A stretch of 64,000 bases of DNA from Clostridiales bacterium (GTDB lineage: Bacteria; Bacillota; Clostridia; Christensenellales; Aristaeellaceae). Position 1 is the first letter of the stretch; every line of letters begins with the position of its first letter. Below are positions 35,394 through 44,852 of this stretch, piece after piece. Both the position numbers and the translations under genes were made by a program. Location: positions 1 through 64,000 of the forward strand of contig SVHA01000007.1 of assembly GCA_015056085.1 (NCBI GenBank), given 5' to 3'. Under the pieces are notes generated by a model. That model worked only from the letters and a program-made list of their open reading frames with translations, had not been told where the DNA came from and did not search any database.

Positions 35394-36626
35394 TCAATAC
35401 AAAGGGAAATCAGCCATCATTTCTTCAACTTCCGCCTTGACCTGAGGCACGGCATTTTCGCCTTCCCGGATGACACGGGCGATCCAGCGGGCGACAAGCA
35501 CCATGTGCTCTTCCTTCAGCCCGCGGGTGGTGACAGCCGGGGTGCCGATGCGGATGCCGCTGGTGACAAAGGGCGAGCGGGTCTCGTTGGGCACGGTGTT
35601 CTTGTTGACGGTGATGTTGGCGTCCTCCAGGAGGGCCTCCAGCCGCTTGCCGGTCATCTCCATGCCGGAAAGATCCAGCAGCAACAGGTGATTGTCCGTG
35701 CCGCCGGACACCATACGGATGCCTTCTTCCTTCAGGGCTGCTTCAAGCGCCTTGGCGTTAAGGATGATTTGACGCTGATATGCCTTGAATTCCTCCGTCA
35801 GCGCCTCGCCGAAGCACACGGCCTTGGCGGCGATGATGTGTTCCAGCGGGCCGCCCTGGGTGCCGGGGAAAATGGCCTTGTCAATGGCCTGGGCGTACTC
35901 CTTGCGGCACAGGATCATGCCGCCGCGGGGGCCGCGCAGCGTCTTGTGGGTGGTGGTGGTGACGAAATCCGCATAGGGCACGGGGCTGGGATGCTCCCCT
36001 GCCGCCACCAGACCGGCGATGTGAGCCATATCCACCATCAGGTAAGCGCCCACGCTGTCTGCGATTTCCCTGAGGCGGGCAAAGTCGATGATGCGGGGAT
36101 AGGCGGAAGCGCCAGCGACGATCATGCGGGGCTGGCACTCCTTCGCCAGGCGGGCGACTTCATCATAATTGATACACTCGGTCTGGCTGTCCACGCCATA
36201 GGGCACGAAGTTGAAGTACTTGCCGGACATATTCACCGGGCTGCCGTGGGTGAGGTGACCGCCGTGGGAGAGATTCATGCCCATGACGGTATCGCCGGGG
36301 GTGAGCATGGCAAAATACACCGCCATGTTCGCCTGGGCGCCGGAATGGGGCTGCACGTTGGCGTGCTCGGCGCCAAAGAGGGCGCAGGCGCGGTCACGGG
36401 CGAGGTTTTCCACCACATCCACGCATTCGCAGCCGCCGTAATACCGCTTGCCGGGATAGCCCTCGGCGTACTTGTTGGTCAGGCAGGTGCCCATGGCGGC
36501 CATCACCGCCGGGGACACGAAGTTTTCAGAGGCGATCAGTTCCACGTGGCTGCGCTGGCGGGCCAGTTCATCCTCAATGGCCTGACAGACTTCCGGGTCC
36601 ATGGTGCGAAGCAGTTCCAGTTCCAT
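35394..36626 (-). CDS. glyA: serine hydroxymethyltransferase
   Basis: 410 residues from ATG 36626 with AGGAGG upstream; the frame is open further up but without SHMT sequence. [45 protein letters not shown], and the PLP lysine in [14 protein letters not shown] (near residue 225) are all intact. It converts serine and THF to glycine and 5,10-methylene-THF, feeding FolD and Fhs. It is monocistronic with its own promoter. Confidence 0.98.
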   Translation of the reverse strand: MELELLRTMDPEVCQAIEDELARQRSHVELIASENFVSPAVMAAMGTCLTNKYAEGYPGKRYYGGCECVDVVENLARDRACALFGAEHANVQPHSGAQANMAVYFAMLTPGDTVMGMNLSHGGHLTHGSPVNMSGKYFNFVPYGVDSQTECINYDEVARLAKECQPRMIVAGASAYPRIIDFARLREIADSVGAYLMVDMAHIAGLVAAGEHPSPVPYADFVTTTTHKTLRGPRGGMILCRKEYAQAIDKAIFPGTQGGPLEHIIAAKAVCFGEALTEEFKAYQRQIILNAKALEAALKEEGIRMVSGGTDNHLLLLDLSGMEMTGKRLEALLEDANITVNKNTVPNETRSPFVTSGIRIGTPAVTTRGLKEEHMVLVARWIARVIREGENAVPQVKAEVEEMMADFPLY

Positions 36627-36665
36627 CGTCACGTCCTCCTGCTTTTGGGAGATTCTTTCCTGATT

Positions 36666-36695
36666 ATTATACCCTCTTTTCCGCCCGTTTGACAA
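36666..36695 (-). promoter_or_regulatory. promoter of glyA
   Basis: Minus strand TTGTCA (36695-36690), 18 bases, TATAAT (36671-36666). Confidence 0.7.
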
Positions 36696-36743
36696 GAGCG
36701 AAAGAAAAAGCCAAAAAAGAAAAATACCGCTCGGACTGGGAAA

Positions 36744-36842
36744 TCCCGCAGCACATCCAGCAAACGCTTACTGCTGCTTCCTTCCGGACCTGACAGGGTT
36801 CACGCCGAAGGATCGCACGGGGCCCAATCGTCATTGCGGCTC
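36744..36842 (-). ncRNA. ffs: signal recognition particle RNA (4.5S type)
   Basis: On the minus strand the conserved apical domain reads TGTCAGGTCCGGAAGGAAGCA, shown here up to the GGAA loop (near 36775-36795), flanked by GGCCCCGTGCGATCC and GCAGTAAGCG arms. The ends pair as CCGCA (36840 side) with TGCGG (36746-36750). It is about 95 bases, the short form without an Alu domain. It has its own promoter. Confidence 0.93.
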
Positions 36843-36846
36843 ACAC

Positions 36847-36875
36847 AGTATAGACCATTTGATGAAAAAATGCAA
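36847..36875 (-). promoter_or_regulatory. promoter of the SRP RNA gene
   Basis: Minus strand TTGCAT (36875-36870), 17 bases, TATACT (36852-36847). Confidence 0.75.
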
Positions 36876-36937
36876 GGGGGGATTGCCTTGCAAATCCGCC
36901 TTTTTTGAAGTTTTTCGGATTTGCCTGCATTTTCCTC

Positions 36938-36966
36938 TTGACGGATCATCAGTCTTATGATAGTAT
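36938..36966 (+). promoter_or_regulatory. promoter of the SAM riboswitch-metK unit
   Basis: TTGACG (36938-36943), 17 bases, TAGTAT (36961-36966); the riboswitch begins about 20 bases later. Confidence 0.7.
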
Positions 36967-36985
36967 TTTGTCCGCAAAGTTCATA

Positions 36986-37122
36986 CCTTATCACGAGTGG
37001 CAGAGGGATGGGCCCGATGAAGCCACGGCAACCGGCGCAAAACGCATGGTGCCAAATCCCACAGTGAGGCACACAGCCCCCAGGATTTTCTCCTTCAGGC
37101 GGCACTCACTGACAGATAAGGA
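36986..37122 (+). promoter_or_regulatory. SAM-I (S-box) riboswitch
   Basis: The aptamer is recognisable: P1 strands CCTTATC (36986) and GATAAGG (to 37121), AGAGGGATGGGCCCGATGAAG, the kink-turn/pseudoknot GCCACGGCAACC, TGGTGCCAAATCC, and the P4 hairpin closing with CACTCACTGACAG. It is followed by an intrinsic terminator at 37144-37178, so SAM binding should turn metK off by termination. Confidence 0.95.
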
Positions 37123-37143
37123 CAATCCCGAAATGATTGTGTC

Positions 37144-37178
37144 CCGCCTGTTCTGTGTGCAAAACAGGCGGTTTTTTT
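37144..37178 (+). terminator. expression-platform terminator of the SAM-I riboswitch
   Basis: CCGCCTGTT ... AACAGGCGG stem then TTTTTTT, 22 bases after the aptamer and 50 bases before metK. Confidence 0.9.
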
Positions 37179-37228
37179 GCGCCCTTGACCCTATTCCCCC
37201 GATGACCCCAACGAAAGGAAATGCTGAA

Positions 37229-38398
<1,170 letters not shown>

Positions 38399-38482
38399 GG
38401 CACGCCGACGTCCTTTTCCCTTCAATATTAAACATTGAGGGAAAATCAGCCGCAATTACGCAAGAAAATCCGGGATTATGTC

Positions 38483-38511
38483 TTGACAAGCAAGGCGAGA
38501 ACCGGTATAAT
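38483..38511 (+). promoter_or_regulatory. strong consensus promoter of rpmH
   Basis: TTGACA (38483-38488), exactly 17 bases, TATAAT (38506-38511), both perfect consensus. It fits a highly expressed ribosomal protein gene. Confidence 0.9.
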
Positions 38512-38576
38512 ATAAAGGCTGTATCGAAGCGATTCGGGAATTTTCCCGATTGACTAATTGTGAGGAGTGTTGATCT

Positions 38577-38711
38577 ATGTTCCGTACTTACCAGCCCAAG
38601 AAGCGTCAGCGCAGCAAGGTGCACGGCTTCCGCGCCCGTATGTCCACCAAGAATGGCCGTCGTGTCCTGGCTGCCCGTCGTCGTCGTGGCCGCAAGGTTC
38701 TGACTGTCTGA
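38577..38711 (+). CDS. rpmH: 50S ribosomal protein L34
   Basis: 44 residues: [18 protein letters not shown], then [18 protein letters not shown] and GRKVLTV. This is a typical L34, with GAGGAG upstream. It heads the rpmH-rnpA-yidD-yidC-jag cluster. In most bacteria dnaA lies next to rpmH; here metK is on that side instead, and I saw no DnaA boxes between them. Confidence 0.97.
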   Translation: MFRTYQPKKRQRSKVHGFRARMSTKNGRRVLAARRRRGRKVLTV

Positions 38712-38730
38712 TCCCCCACTGAGTTGGATG

Positions 38731-38777
38731 AAGCCCGCCCGAAGTGCCTGTGAGCAACTGTACCGGGCGGGCTTTTC
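38731..38777 (+). terminator. intrinsic terminator between rpmH and rnpA
   Basis: AAGCCCGCCCG ... CGGGCGGGCTT then TTCC, in the 120-base gap. Partial read-through would explain high rpmH and low rnpA expression. Confidence 0.75.
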
Positions 38778-38832
38778 CTGCATATCCCCCAAGGGAATCG
38801 GGCCAGTGAAGGTTAAAAGGATGTAAACCACC

Positions 38833-39177
38833 ATGGAAAGACGATATCGGCTGCAAAAAAACAAGGCGTTCCAGTACGTGTATCACCGCGGAAAGAGCGT
38901 CGCCTGTCGGGACCTGGTCATGCTCCATGCCAAGGGCAAGGGGCTGAAGGTCGGCTTTTCCGTCAGCAAGAAGGTAGGCAATGCCGTGACCCGCAACAAG
39001 GTCAAGCGCCGCCTGCGTGAATGCTTCCGGCCCTATTTGAGGGACGTGAAAACCGGCCTGTACGTCATCGTCGCCAGACCCTCAGCCGCTGAGGCCACCT
39101 TCCAATCCCTGCAAAGAGATGTGCGCTACCTGCTCAGGAAGCACGGCCTGATCGGGCAATCAGGCAGTCCATCCTGA
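38833..39177 (+). CDS. rnpA: RNase P protein component
   Basis: 114 residues: [18 protein letters not shown] at the N-terminus and the RNR motif in [17 protein letters not shown] (residues ~54-70). It is basic and binds the RNA encoded at 24.5 kb. AAAGGATG precedes the ATG. The next gene follows after 43 bases. Confidence 0.96.
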   Translation: MERRYRLQKNKAFQYVYHRGKSVACRDLVMLHAKGKGLKVGFSVSKKVGNAVTRNKVKRRLRECFRPYLRDVKTGLYVIVARPSAAEATFQSLQRDVRYLLRKHGLIGQSGSPS

Positions 39178-39220
39178 CCATCAGGCGCATACCTGCCGCA
39201 AACAAGAAGGGAATCGTGCC

Positions 39221-39463
39221 ATGAAGCGTTTTCTTCTCTGGTGCATCCGCTTTTACCAGAAACAGGTAAGCCCCCAGAAAAAGAGGCCCTGCTGCCGCTA
39301 CATCCCCACCTGCTCCCGCTACGCCGTCACCGCCATTGAGCGCTACGGCGCCCTCAAAGGCGGAGCGATGGCCCTGTGGCGGGTGCTTCGCTGCAATCCT
39401 TTTTCCAAGGGCGGCTACGACCCGGTCCCGGAAGATCCCCTGACCACCTTAAGGAGGGAATAA
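39221..39463 (+). CDS. yidD: membrane protein insertion efficiency factor YidD
   Basis: 80 residues: the amphipathic N-terminus [15 protein letters not shown], conserved [43 protein letters not shown]. It is of normal length and sits between rnpA and yidC, as in most bacteria. Confidence 0.96.
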   Translation: MKRFLLWCIRFYQKQVSPQKKRPCCRYIPTCSRYAVTAIERYGALKGGAMALWRVLRCNPFSKGGYDPVPEDPLTTLRRE

Positions 39464-39468
39464 TCCGC

Positions 39469-40485
39469 ATGAATGAATTCCTCAAAGGCATCCTGGATGG
39501 CATCAATGGACTGTTCAACAACTACGGCTGGTCCATTATGGCATTCACCCTGCTCATCCGCCTGTGCCTGACGCCCTTTGACTACAAGAGCCGCGTCAGC
39601 ATGCGCAAGATGAACGCCCTGCAGCCCGAAGTGGCCAAGCTTCAGAAGAAGTACGGCAAGGACCAGGAGAAGCTCAACCTCAAGATGAGCGAGCTGTACA
39701 AGCGCAACCACGTTTCTCCCATGTCCTCCTGCCTGCCCCTGCTGCTGTCCATGCCCATCCTGTTTGCGATGTTCGGCGCCATGCGTGCCATCGCCAACGA
39801 GCAGATGGTCGCTCAGACCTTCGACATCCTGCTGGGCAACGCTCCCGTCATGGAGCCCTGGCTGTGGATCAAGAATCTGTGGATGCCCGACAGCCCCTTT
39901 GCTCCCACCTGGCCTGACCTGAGCAGCCTGCAGATGGTCTCCGCTGACGTGTGGGCCTCCAGCTTCGCCAACCTGGCCCCCGAAGCCCGTGACACCATCG
40001 CCACCCTGCTGAATGTGGATCCTCTGGTGTGCTTCTCCGGCGATCACCTCAAGGAGACCATCAACGCCATCCACACCACCATGTCTTCCATGCCCGCCTA
40101 TGCTGAACAGGTGGCCAAGCTGCCCGGCTGGTCCTTCAACCTGCTCATCGCCCAGCTGGATGTGAACGTGCACTTCAACGGCCTGTTCATCCTGCCCCTG
40201 GTGGCTGCAAGTTCTCAGATGCTGATGACCAAGTTGCAGCCCACTGCCCCCGCTGCCAACGGCACCAACCAGAAGCCTGCCGGCGGCGGCTTCATGAAGT
40301 GGTTCTTCCCCCTGTTCTCCCTGTACATCTGCGCAGGGCAGAATGCCGGCTTCTCCCTCTACTGGGTGACCGCCAACCTGCTGAGCATGGTGCAGACCGT
40401 TGTCATCAACCGCTATCTGGACCACAAGGAAAAGCTGGCCGGCCCCGCCACCGTGGATTCCACCGGCGCCGACAGCCTGAAGTAA
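39469..40485 (+). CDS. yidC: membrane protein insertase YidC (Oxa1 family)
   Basis: 338 residues from ATG 39469 (AAGGAGGG upstream), 5 bases after yidD. It has a short N-terminus without signal peptide or lipobox, then the conserved first helix with the groove arginine in MAFTLLIRLCLTPFDYKS, the coiled-coil hairpin (EVAKLQKKYGKDQEKLNLKM), MSSCLPLLLSMPILFAMFGAM and the C-terminal helices (MKWFFPLFSLYIC, GFSLYWVTANLLSMVQ). An insert of about 90 residues between helices 2 and 3 is longer than in Bacillus SpoIIIJ. Confidence 0.95.
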   Translation: MNEFLKGILDGINGLFNNYGWSIMAFTLLIRLCLTPFDYKSRVSMRKMNALQPEVAKLQKKYGKDQEKLNLKMSELYKRNHVSPMSSCLPLLLSMPILFAMFGAMRAIANEQMVAQTFDILLGNAPVMEPWLWIKNLWMPDSPFAPTWPDLSSLQMVSADVWASSFANLAPEARDTIATLLNVDPLVCFSGDHLKETINAIHTTMSSMPAYAEQVAKLPGWSFNLLIAQLDVNVHFNGLFILPLVAASSQMLMTKLQPTAPAANGTNQKPAGGGFMKWFFPLFSLYICAGQNAGFSLYWVTANLLSMVQTVVINRYLDHKEKLAGPATVDSTGADSLK

Positions 40486-40524
40486 TCACACATTTGCGAC
40501 AACTGTAAAGGAAGTAAAATCGTC

Positions 40525-41502
40525 ATGAAGACTTATGAATCCTCTGCCAAGACGCTGGAAGAGGCCATTTCCGCCGGCCTGGAAGTGCTGGGCGTGGCCA
40601 TCAGCGATGTGACCATTGATGTGATCGACGAGGGCAGCAAGGGCCTGTTCGGCCTGTTCGGCTCCCGCCTGGCGAAGGTCCGCCTGACCCGCAAGGACGT
40701 GGAAGAAGATCCGCTGGCGGAACTGACCGCCGAGAAGAAGCCCGCCCGCAAGTCTGCCTCTAAGGCAGAAAAGTCTGAAAAGGCTGAAAAGCCCGCCAAG
40801 GCCGAGAAGCCTGCCAAGGCTGAAAAGCCCGAAGTGAAGGCGGAGCCCAAGGCTGAAGTCAAGGCCGAAGCCAAGCCCGAAACCAAAGTCGAAAAGGAAG
40901 AGACGCCTCTGGCCAAGCCCGTGCAGCGCAAGGCCAAGAAGCCCGCTGCCCCTAAGGCTGAAAAGGCCGAAAAGCCCGCCAAGAAGGTGGAGCACGCCCC
41001 CATCGAGAAGCCCGTCATCACCATGATTCCCAACGAAGAAGTGGAAGCTGAATCCGCCGCCGGCAAGGCGCAGGCGTTCCTGAAGGAACTGACCTCCCTG
41101 ATGGGCGTGGACGTGACCGTGGACGTGGGCAACGACAAGGAAGGCAACGTGTTCGTGCAGATGACCGGCGACACGCTGGGCATTCTTATCGGCCGCCGCG
41201 GCGAGACCCTGGACGCCCTGCAGTACCTGACCAGCCTGAAAATCAACCGTGGTCAGGACAAGTACACCCGCGTCACCCTGGACACGGAAAATTACCGTGC
41301 CAAGCGGGAAGACACCCTCAACCGTCTGGCCAACCGCATGGCTAACCGTGCCGTCAAGACCGGTCGCAAGGTGTCTCTGGAGCCCATGAATCCCTACGAG
41401 CGCCGCATCATTCACGGCGCCCTGCAGGCCAATGACGCTGTGGATACCCACTCCGAAGGCGACGAGCCCAACCGCCACGTGGTCATCACTCTGCGCAAGT
41501 AA
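40525..41502 (+). CDS. khpB: RNA-binding protein KhpB (Jag) with charged repeat linker
   Basis: 325 residues. The Jag_N domain (residues ~1-55: SSAKTLEEAISAGLEVLGV, GSKGLFGLFG) is followed by an unusually long Lys/Ala/Glu/Pro linker (~70-165) made of degenerate KAEKPAK units, then a KH domain (IGRRGETLDALQYL) and an R3H domain (NRKV/RKVSLEPMNPYERRIIH). KhpB with KhpA binds many RNAs and affects cell elongation. It lies 39 bases after yidC and ends the cluster; mnmE, often next, is absent. Confidence 0.94.
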   Translation: MKTYESSAKTLEEAISAGLEVLGVAISDVTIDVIDEGSKGLFGLFGSRLAKVRLTRKDVEEDPLAELTAEKKPARKSASKAEKSEKAEKPAKAEKPAKAEKPEVKAEPKAEVKAEAKPETKVEKEETPLAKPVQRKAKKPAAPKAEKAEKPAKKVEHAPIEKPVITMIPNEEVEAESAAGKAQAFLKELTSLMGVDVTVDVGNDKEGNVFVQMTGDTLGILIGRRGETLDALQYLTSLKINRGQDKYTRVTLDTENYRAKREDTLNRLANRMANRAVKTGRKVSLEPMNPYERRIIHGALQANDAVDTHSEGDEPNRHVVITLRK

Positions 41503-41513
41503 ATCAACATGAA

Positions 41514-41556
41514 AATCCCCCGGAACATCGCAATTGGATGCTCCGGGGGATTTTTT
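41514..41556 (+). terminator. bidirectional terminator between khpB and mscL
   Basis: AATCCCCCGGA / TCCGGGGGATT with TTTTTT on the plus strand and TTTTC on the minus strand. Confidence 0.85.
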
Positions 41557-41600
41557 GTCTCCCCTGCCCTCACGGGGCAATGGGGGGAATCAGCAGGAAA

Positions 41601-42014
41601 TTATTCCTCCAGCTGAGAAGTGCAGTGGGGGCAACGGGTCGCAGCGATGGCGATGTCGCTCTGGCAATAGGGGCACTTCTTGGTGGTGGGGGCAGCGGGG
41701 GCAGCGGGCTTCTTGCCGATGGTGGCCAGCTTGTTCATGCCGCGCACCAGGCAGAAGAGCACAAAAGCGGTGATGATGAAGTTGATCACCGTGGTCAGGA
41801 AAGCGGAGCAGGCGCCGCCGATGGTCCATTCCACGCCAGCTGCGTCCACGCCGGGGGTGCCGGTCATGATCCAGTTCAGCAGGGGGTTGATGTAGTTGGC
41901 GGTCAGGGCCGTCACGATACCGGTGAAGGCACCGCCGATGATGATACCAACGGCCATGTCCAGCACGTTGCCGCGCAGAGCAAACTTTTTGAATTCAGCC
42001 AGGAACTTTTTCAT
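41601..42014 (-). CDS. mscL: large-conductance mechanosensitive channel with C-terminal zinc ribbon
   Basis: 137 residues. FLAEFKKFALRGNVLDMAVGIIIGGAFTGIV is the MscL first helix (quoted in part), followed by the periplasmic loop, the second helix (FLTTVINFIITAFVLFCLVRGMNK) and, after an Ala/Pro linker, CPYCQSDIAIAATRCPHCTSQL, a zinc-ribbon tail seen on clostridial MscL. It opens under hypo-osmotic stress. The role of the ribbon is unknown. AGGAGG precedes the start. Confidence 0.95.
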   Translation of the reverse strand: MKKFLAEFKKFALRGNVLDMAVGIIIGGAFTGIVTALTANYINPLLNWIMTGTPGVDAAGVEWTIGGACSAFLTTVINFIITAFVLFCLVRGMNKLATIGKKPAAPAAPTTKKCPYCQSDIAIAATRCPHCTSQLEE

Positions 42015-42076
42015 AAAAAACGCCTCCTATGTATTTTCGATGCCCCCCTCTTGGAAAGGGCGATCAAGTTGGATAC

Positions 42077-42105
42077 AGTATAGCACAACATTTTCCAAAG
42101 GGCAA
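42077..42105 (-). promoter_or_regulatory. promoter of mscL
   Basis: Minus strand TTGCCC (42105-42100), 17 bases, TATACT (42082-42077). Confidence 0.6.
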
Positions 42106-42136
42106 CACCCCCATCCCTCTGCCGGCGAAAATTATC

Positions 42137-42165
42137 TTGCAAATTTTCCCGCCCTGTGCTATACT
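42137..42165 (+). promoter_or_regulatory. promoter of tRNA-Leu
   Basis: TTGCAA (42137-42142), 17 bases, TATACT (42160-42165); the tRNA starts 10 bases later. Confidence 0.75.
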
Positions 42166-42175
42166 GACACCTGAC

Positions 42176-42256
42176 GCCGGTGTGATGGAATGGCAGACGT
42201 GACGGATTCAAAATCCGTTGGGGAGACCCGTGTGGGTTCGAGTCCCACCACCGGCA
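42176..42256 (+). tRNA. tRNA-Leu (anticodon CAA)
   Basis: Acceptor GCCGGTG/CACCGGC, anticodon stem ACGGA/TCCGT with loop TTCAAAA (anticodon CAA), a long class II variable arm (TGGGGAGACCCGT) and T arm GTGGG-TTCGAGT-CCCAC. No CCA is encoded. It is a single-gene unit with a terminator. Confidence 0.93.
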
Positions 42257-42266
42257 CACCAAACAG

Positions 42267-42295
42267 AAAAGCCGCATAAGCGGCTTTTTCTTTTT
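42267..42295 (+). terminator. intrinsic terminator of tRNA-Leu
   Basis: AAGCCGC-ATAA-GCGGCTT then TTTCTTTTT. Confidence 0.85.
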
Positions 42296-42341
42296 GTCCT
42301 CTTCACTTTTCCCTCTTCCCTCTCCTCTCTTCCCTCTTCAC

Positions 42342-42367
42342 AAAAAAGCCAGAGCCCGCGCTCTGGC
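42342..42367 (-). terminator. intrinsic terminator of the XRE regulator gene
   Basis: Minus strand GCCAGAG-CGCGG-GCTCTGGC then TTTTTTG. Confidence 0.8.
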
Positions 42368-42386
42368 CTTTGTCATTCAACTGGAT

Positions 42387-42890
42387 TTACCGTCTTTGGG
42401 GCAAGTGCTGCAAGAACATTTCAAAAATGGCGAGAGCTTCTTCCGGGGCGTTGTCACAGTGAGCCTCAATCAGCTGAACATTGGGAATTTTGGGCATTTC
42501 CGCCTCTGGAATAGGCTTGTCAAAGCTGCAGAGCAAATGGGTCACTTCATCGTCCTTGCGGATGGCTTCCAGCGCATCATTCAGGTCACCCCAAATCAGA
42601 TGCCCCACCCGGCAGCCATACCGCTGCGCCAGCGCCTGCACCTGATTGGCCAATGCCTGGGAATCAGACGCCACGGCAATACAAATCGGTTTGACATTTC
42701 TGCCCAGCAATTCATCGGTGGTGACCTGGAAAAAGTCAGCCAGCGCACAGAGCATCAACAGGTCGGGGAATGTGCCGTTGTTCTCCCACTTGCTCACAGC
42801 AGCAGCCGTGACGCCCATCTGCGACGCCAGTGCCTCCTGGGTGATGTTGTTTTTCTTCCTCAGAGCAACAATGTTTGCTCCAATATTCAT
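42387..42890 (-). CDS. XRE-family transcriptional regulator with C-terminal alpha/beta domain
   Basis: 167 residues. Residues 1-60 are a Cro/CI-type HTH (IVALRKKNNITQEALASQMGVT, AVSKWENNGTFPDL). Residues ~66-165 form an alternating alpha/beta domain (PICIAVASDSQALANQV, VGHLIWGD, THLLCSFDKP) that I cannot name; its strand order faintly recalls a PTS EIIB fold but without a phosphorylatable cysteine loop. ATG 42890 follows GGAGG. A palindrome at 42919-42930 between promoter and start suggests autoregulation. Regulated genes are unknown; the divergent neighbour is fhs. Confidence 0.85.
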   Translation of the reverse strand: MNIGANIVALRKKNNITQEALASQMGVTAAAVSKWENNGTFPDLLMLCALADFFQVTTDELLGRNVKPICIAVASDSQALANQVQALAQRYGCRVGHLIWGDLNDALEAIRKDDEVTHLLCSFDKPIPEAEMPKIPNVQLIEAHCDNAPEEALAIFEMFLQHLPQRR

Positions 42891-42918
42891 GGTGTGTTCC
42901 TCCGTGTTGGTTAAGTGT

Positions 42919-42930
42919 CAAAGCGCTTTG
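42919..42930. promoter_or_regulatory. candidate operator of the XRE regulator
   Basis: CAAAGCGCTTTG, a perfect 12-base palindrome lying just downstream of the -10 box of the regulator's promoter. Confidence 0.45.
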
Positions 42931-42937
42931 CACCTTG

Positions 42938-42966
42938 ATTGTAGCACAGCGGATACCCTTTTTCAA
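42938..42966 (-). promoter_or_regulatory. promoter of the XRE regulator gene
   Basis: Minus strand TTGAAA (42966-42961), 17 bases, TACAAT (42943-42938). Confidence 0.65.
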
Positions 42967-43094
42967 TCGAAGCCTTGGAACATAACTTTCCTGTCCGTTA
43001 AGTTGCGGCGGCAGGGGGATATGTCCTTCTCATAGCGTCAAAACGTCACCCCGAAAGAATCCCCCTCTTCCCCCTGAAATGTTCGCCTTCTCCC

Positions 43095-43123
43095 TTGCAA
43101 TTTTCCCGGCGATTCGTTATAAT
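43095..43123 (+). promoter_or_regulatory. promoter of fhs
   Basis: TTGCAA (43095-43100), 17 bases, TATAAT (43118-43123). The remaining part of the gap 42967-43094 shows nothing I can name. Confidence 0.75.
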
Positions 43124-43179
43124 GTTCATTGTATGGTTTCCTTTTTTCAACAATGACCGACGCTGGAAGGAGCATCATC

Positions 43180-44847
43180 ATGCCTACCGATATTGAGATT
43201 GCCCAGGCTGCCCATCCGAAGAACATCACTGAAATTGCTGCCGCTGCGAAGATCCCGGAGGACGCTCTGTCCCCCTATGGCCGCTACATCGCCAAGGTGG
43301 ATCCCATGAAGATCCCCGGCGAAAAGAAGGCGAAGCTGATCCTCGTCACCGCCATCAACCCCACCCCTGCCGGTGAGGGCAAGACCACCGTGTCCGTGGG
43401 TCTCGCCGACGGCATGACCAAGATCGGCAAGAGCGCCATGCTGGCCCTGCGCGAGCCCTCTCTGGGCCCCGTGTTCGGCATGAAGGGCGGCGCTACCGGC
43501 GGCGGATACGCCCAGGTGCTGCCCATGGAAAACATCAACCTGCATTTCACCGGCGACCTGCACGCCATCACCGCTGCCAATAATCTCCTGGCTGCCATGG
43601 TGGACAATCACATCCAGCAGGGCAACAAGCTGGGCATCGACCCCCGCACCGTGTCCTGGCGCCGCTGCCTGGACGTCAATGACCGCCAGCTGCGCAGCAT
43701 TGTGTCCGGCCTGGGCGGAAAGGCCAACGGCATGCCCCGTGAGGACGGCTTTGACATCACCGCCGCCAGCGAAGTGATGGCTGTGTTCTGCCTCGCCAAT
43801 GACCTGCAGGACCTCAAGCAGCGTCTGGCCCGTCTGCAGGTGGCCCGTACCTATGCCGGCACACCTGTCACTGCCGGGGATATTCACGCCGAGGGCGCCA
43901 TGACGGCCCTTCTGCGGGACGCCCTGCAGCCCAATCTGGTGCAGACCATTGACGGCACGCCCTGCCTGATGCACGGCGGCCCCTTCGCCAATATCGCTCA
44001 CGGCTGCAACTCCGTCATCGCCACCAAGACTGCCATGAAACTGGCTGATTATGTGGTGACCGAGGCCGGTTTCGGCGCTGATCTGGGCGCTGAAAAGTTC
44101 CTGGACATCAAGTGTCGCCAGAGCGGCCTGTGGCCTGATGCGGTGGTGCTGGTGGCGACCATCCGTGCGCTGAAGTCCCACGGCGGCTGCGTGAAGGCGG
44201 AACTGTCTCAGGAGAACATCCCCTGTCTGGAAAAGGGCATGACCAACCTGCTGGCACACATCGATCACATCCGCAATGTGTGGAAGCGTCCGGTGATTGT
44301 GGCCATGAACCGTTTCATCACCGACACGGATGCGGAAATGTCCGTGCTGCGTGCTGCCTGTGAGGCTGCCGGTGCACCTGTGGAACTGTGCGACGGCTGG
44401 GCTCGCGGCGGCGAAGGCGTGACCGAACTGGCCAAGCTGGTGTGCGACACCGTTGACAAGCAGGAAAAGGTGGCTCCCTCCTTCACTTATGAGGATGAAC
44501 TGCCCCTGAAGGACAAGATTATCGCCGTGGCTAAGCGCATTTATGGCGCTGATGGCGTCACCTTCGCCGGCAGCGTGCTCAAGCAGCTGGCAAAACTGGA
44601 GGAAGAAGGCTGGGGCAAGTGCCCGGTGTGCATTGCCAAGACGCAGTATTCCTTCTCTGATGATCCCAAGAAGCTGGGCGCCCCCACTGGCTACACCCTG
44701 ACCATCCGTCAGGTTCGCCTGAGCGCAGGAGCCGGGTTTGTGGTGGCCTTTGCGGGTGATATCATCGCCATGCCCGGCCTGCCCAAGGTGCCCGCCGCTG
44801 AAGGCATTGATGTGAACGAAGAGGGCCTGATCACCGGCCTGTTCTAA
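43180..44847 (+). CDS. fhs: formate-tetrahydrofolate ligase
   Basis: 555 residues from ATG 43180 with GGAAGGAG upstream. The ATP-binding loop [14 protein letters not shown] is at about residues 63-76; [51 protein letters not shown] and [11 protein letters not shown] are characteristic. It makes 10-formyl-THF from formate, ATP and THF, as in acetogens and many purine-fermenting or gut clostridia. With folD and glyA it completes the C1 folate cycle, although the genes are unlinked. The hairpin-repeat element begins 6 bases after its stop. Confidence 0.98.
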   Translation: MPTDIEIAQAAHPKNITEIAAAAKIPEDALSPYGRYIAKVDPMKIPGEKKAKLILVTAINPTPAGEGKTTVSVGLADGMTKIGKSAMLALREPSLGPVFGMKGGATGGGYAQVLPMENINLHFTGDLHAITAANNLLAAMVDNHIQQGNKLGIDPRTVSWRRCLDVNDRQLRSIVSGLGGKANGMPREDGFDITAASEVMAVFCLANDLQDLKQRLARLQVARTYAGTPVTAGDIHAEGAMTALLRDALQPNLVQTIDGTPCLMHGGPFANIAHGCNSVIATKTAMKLADYVVTEAGFGADLGAEKFLDIKCRQSGLWPDAVVLVATIRALKSHGGCVKAELSQENIPCLEKGMTNLLAHIDHIRNVWKRPVIVAMNRFITDTDAEMSVLRAACEAAGAPVELCDGWARGGEGVTELAKLVCDTVDKQEKVAPSFTYEDELPLKDKIIAVAKRIYGADGVTFAGSVLKQLAKLEEEGWGKCPVCIAKTQYSFSDDPKKLGAPTGYTLTIRQVRLSAGAGFVVAFAGDIIAMPGLPKVPAAEGIDVNEEGLITGLF

Positions 44848-44852
44848 CGCTG

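Noticed and set aside
36627..36665. Glycine riboswitch or T-box before glyA
   Set aside because: The leader is only about 35 bases long, with no room for such an element.
38411..38444. Hairpin after metK (TTTTCCCT...AGGGAAAA)
   Set aside because: The stem is convincing but no T-run follows on either strand, so it was not called a terminator.
38399..38576. Replication origin next to rpmH
   Set aside because: No TTATCCACA-like DnaA boxes and no dnaA gene were seen.
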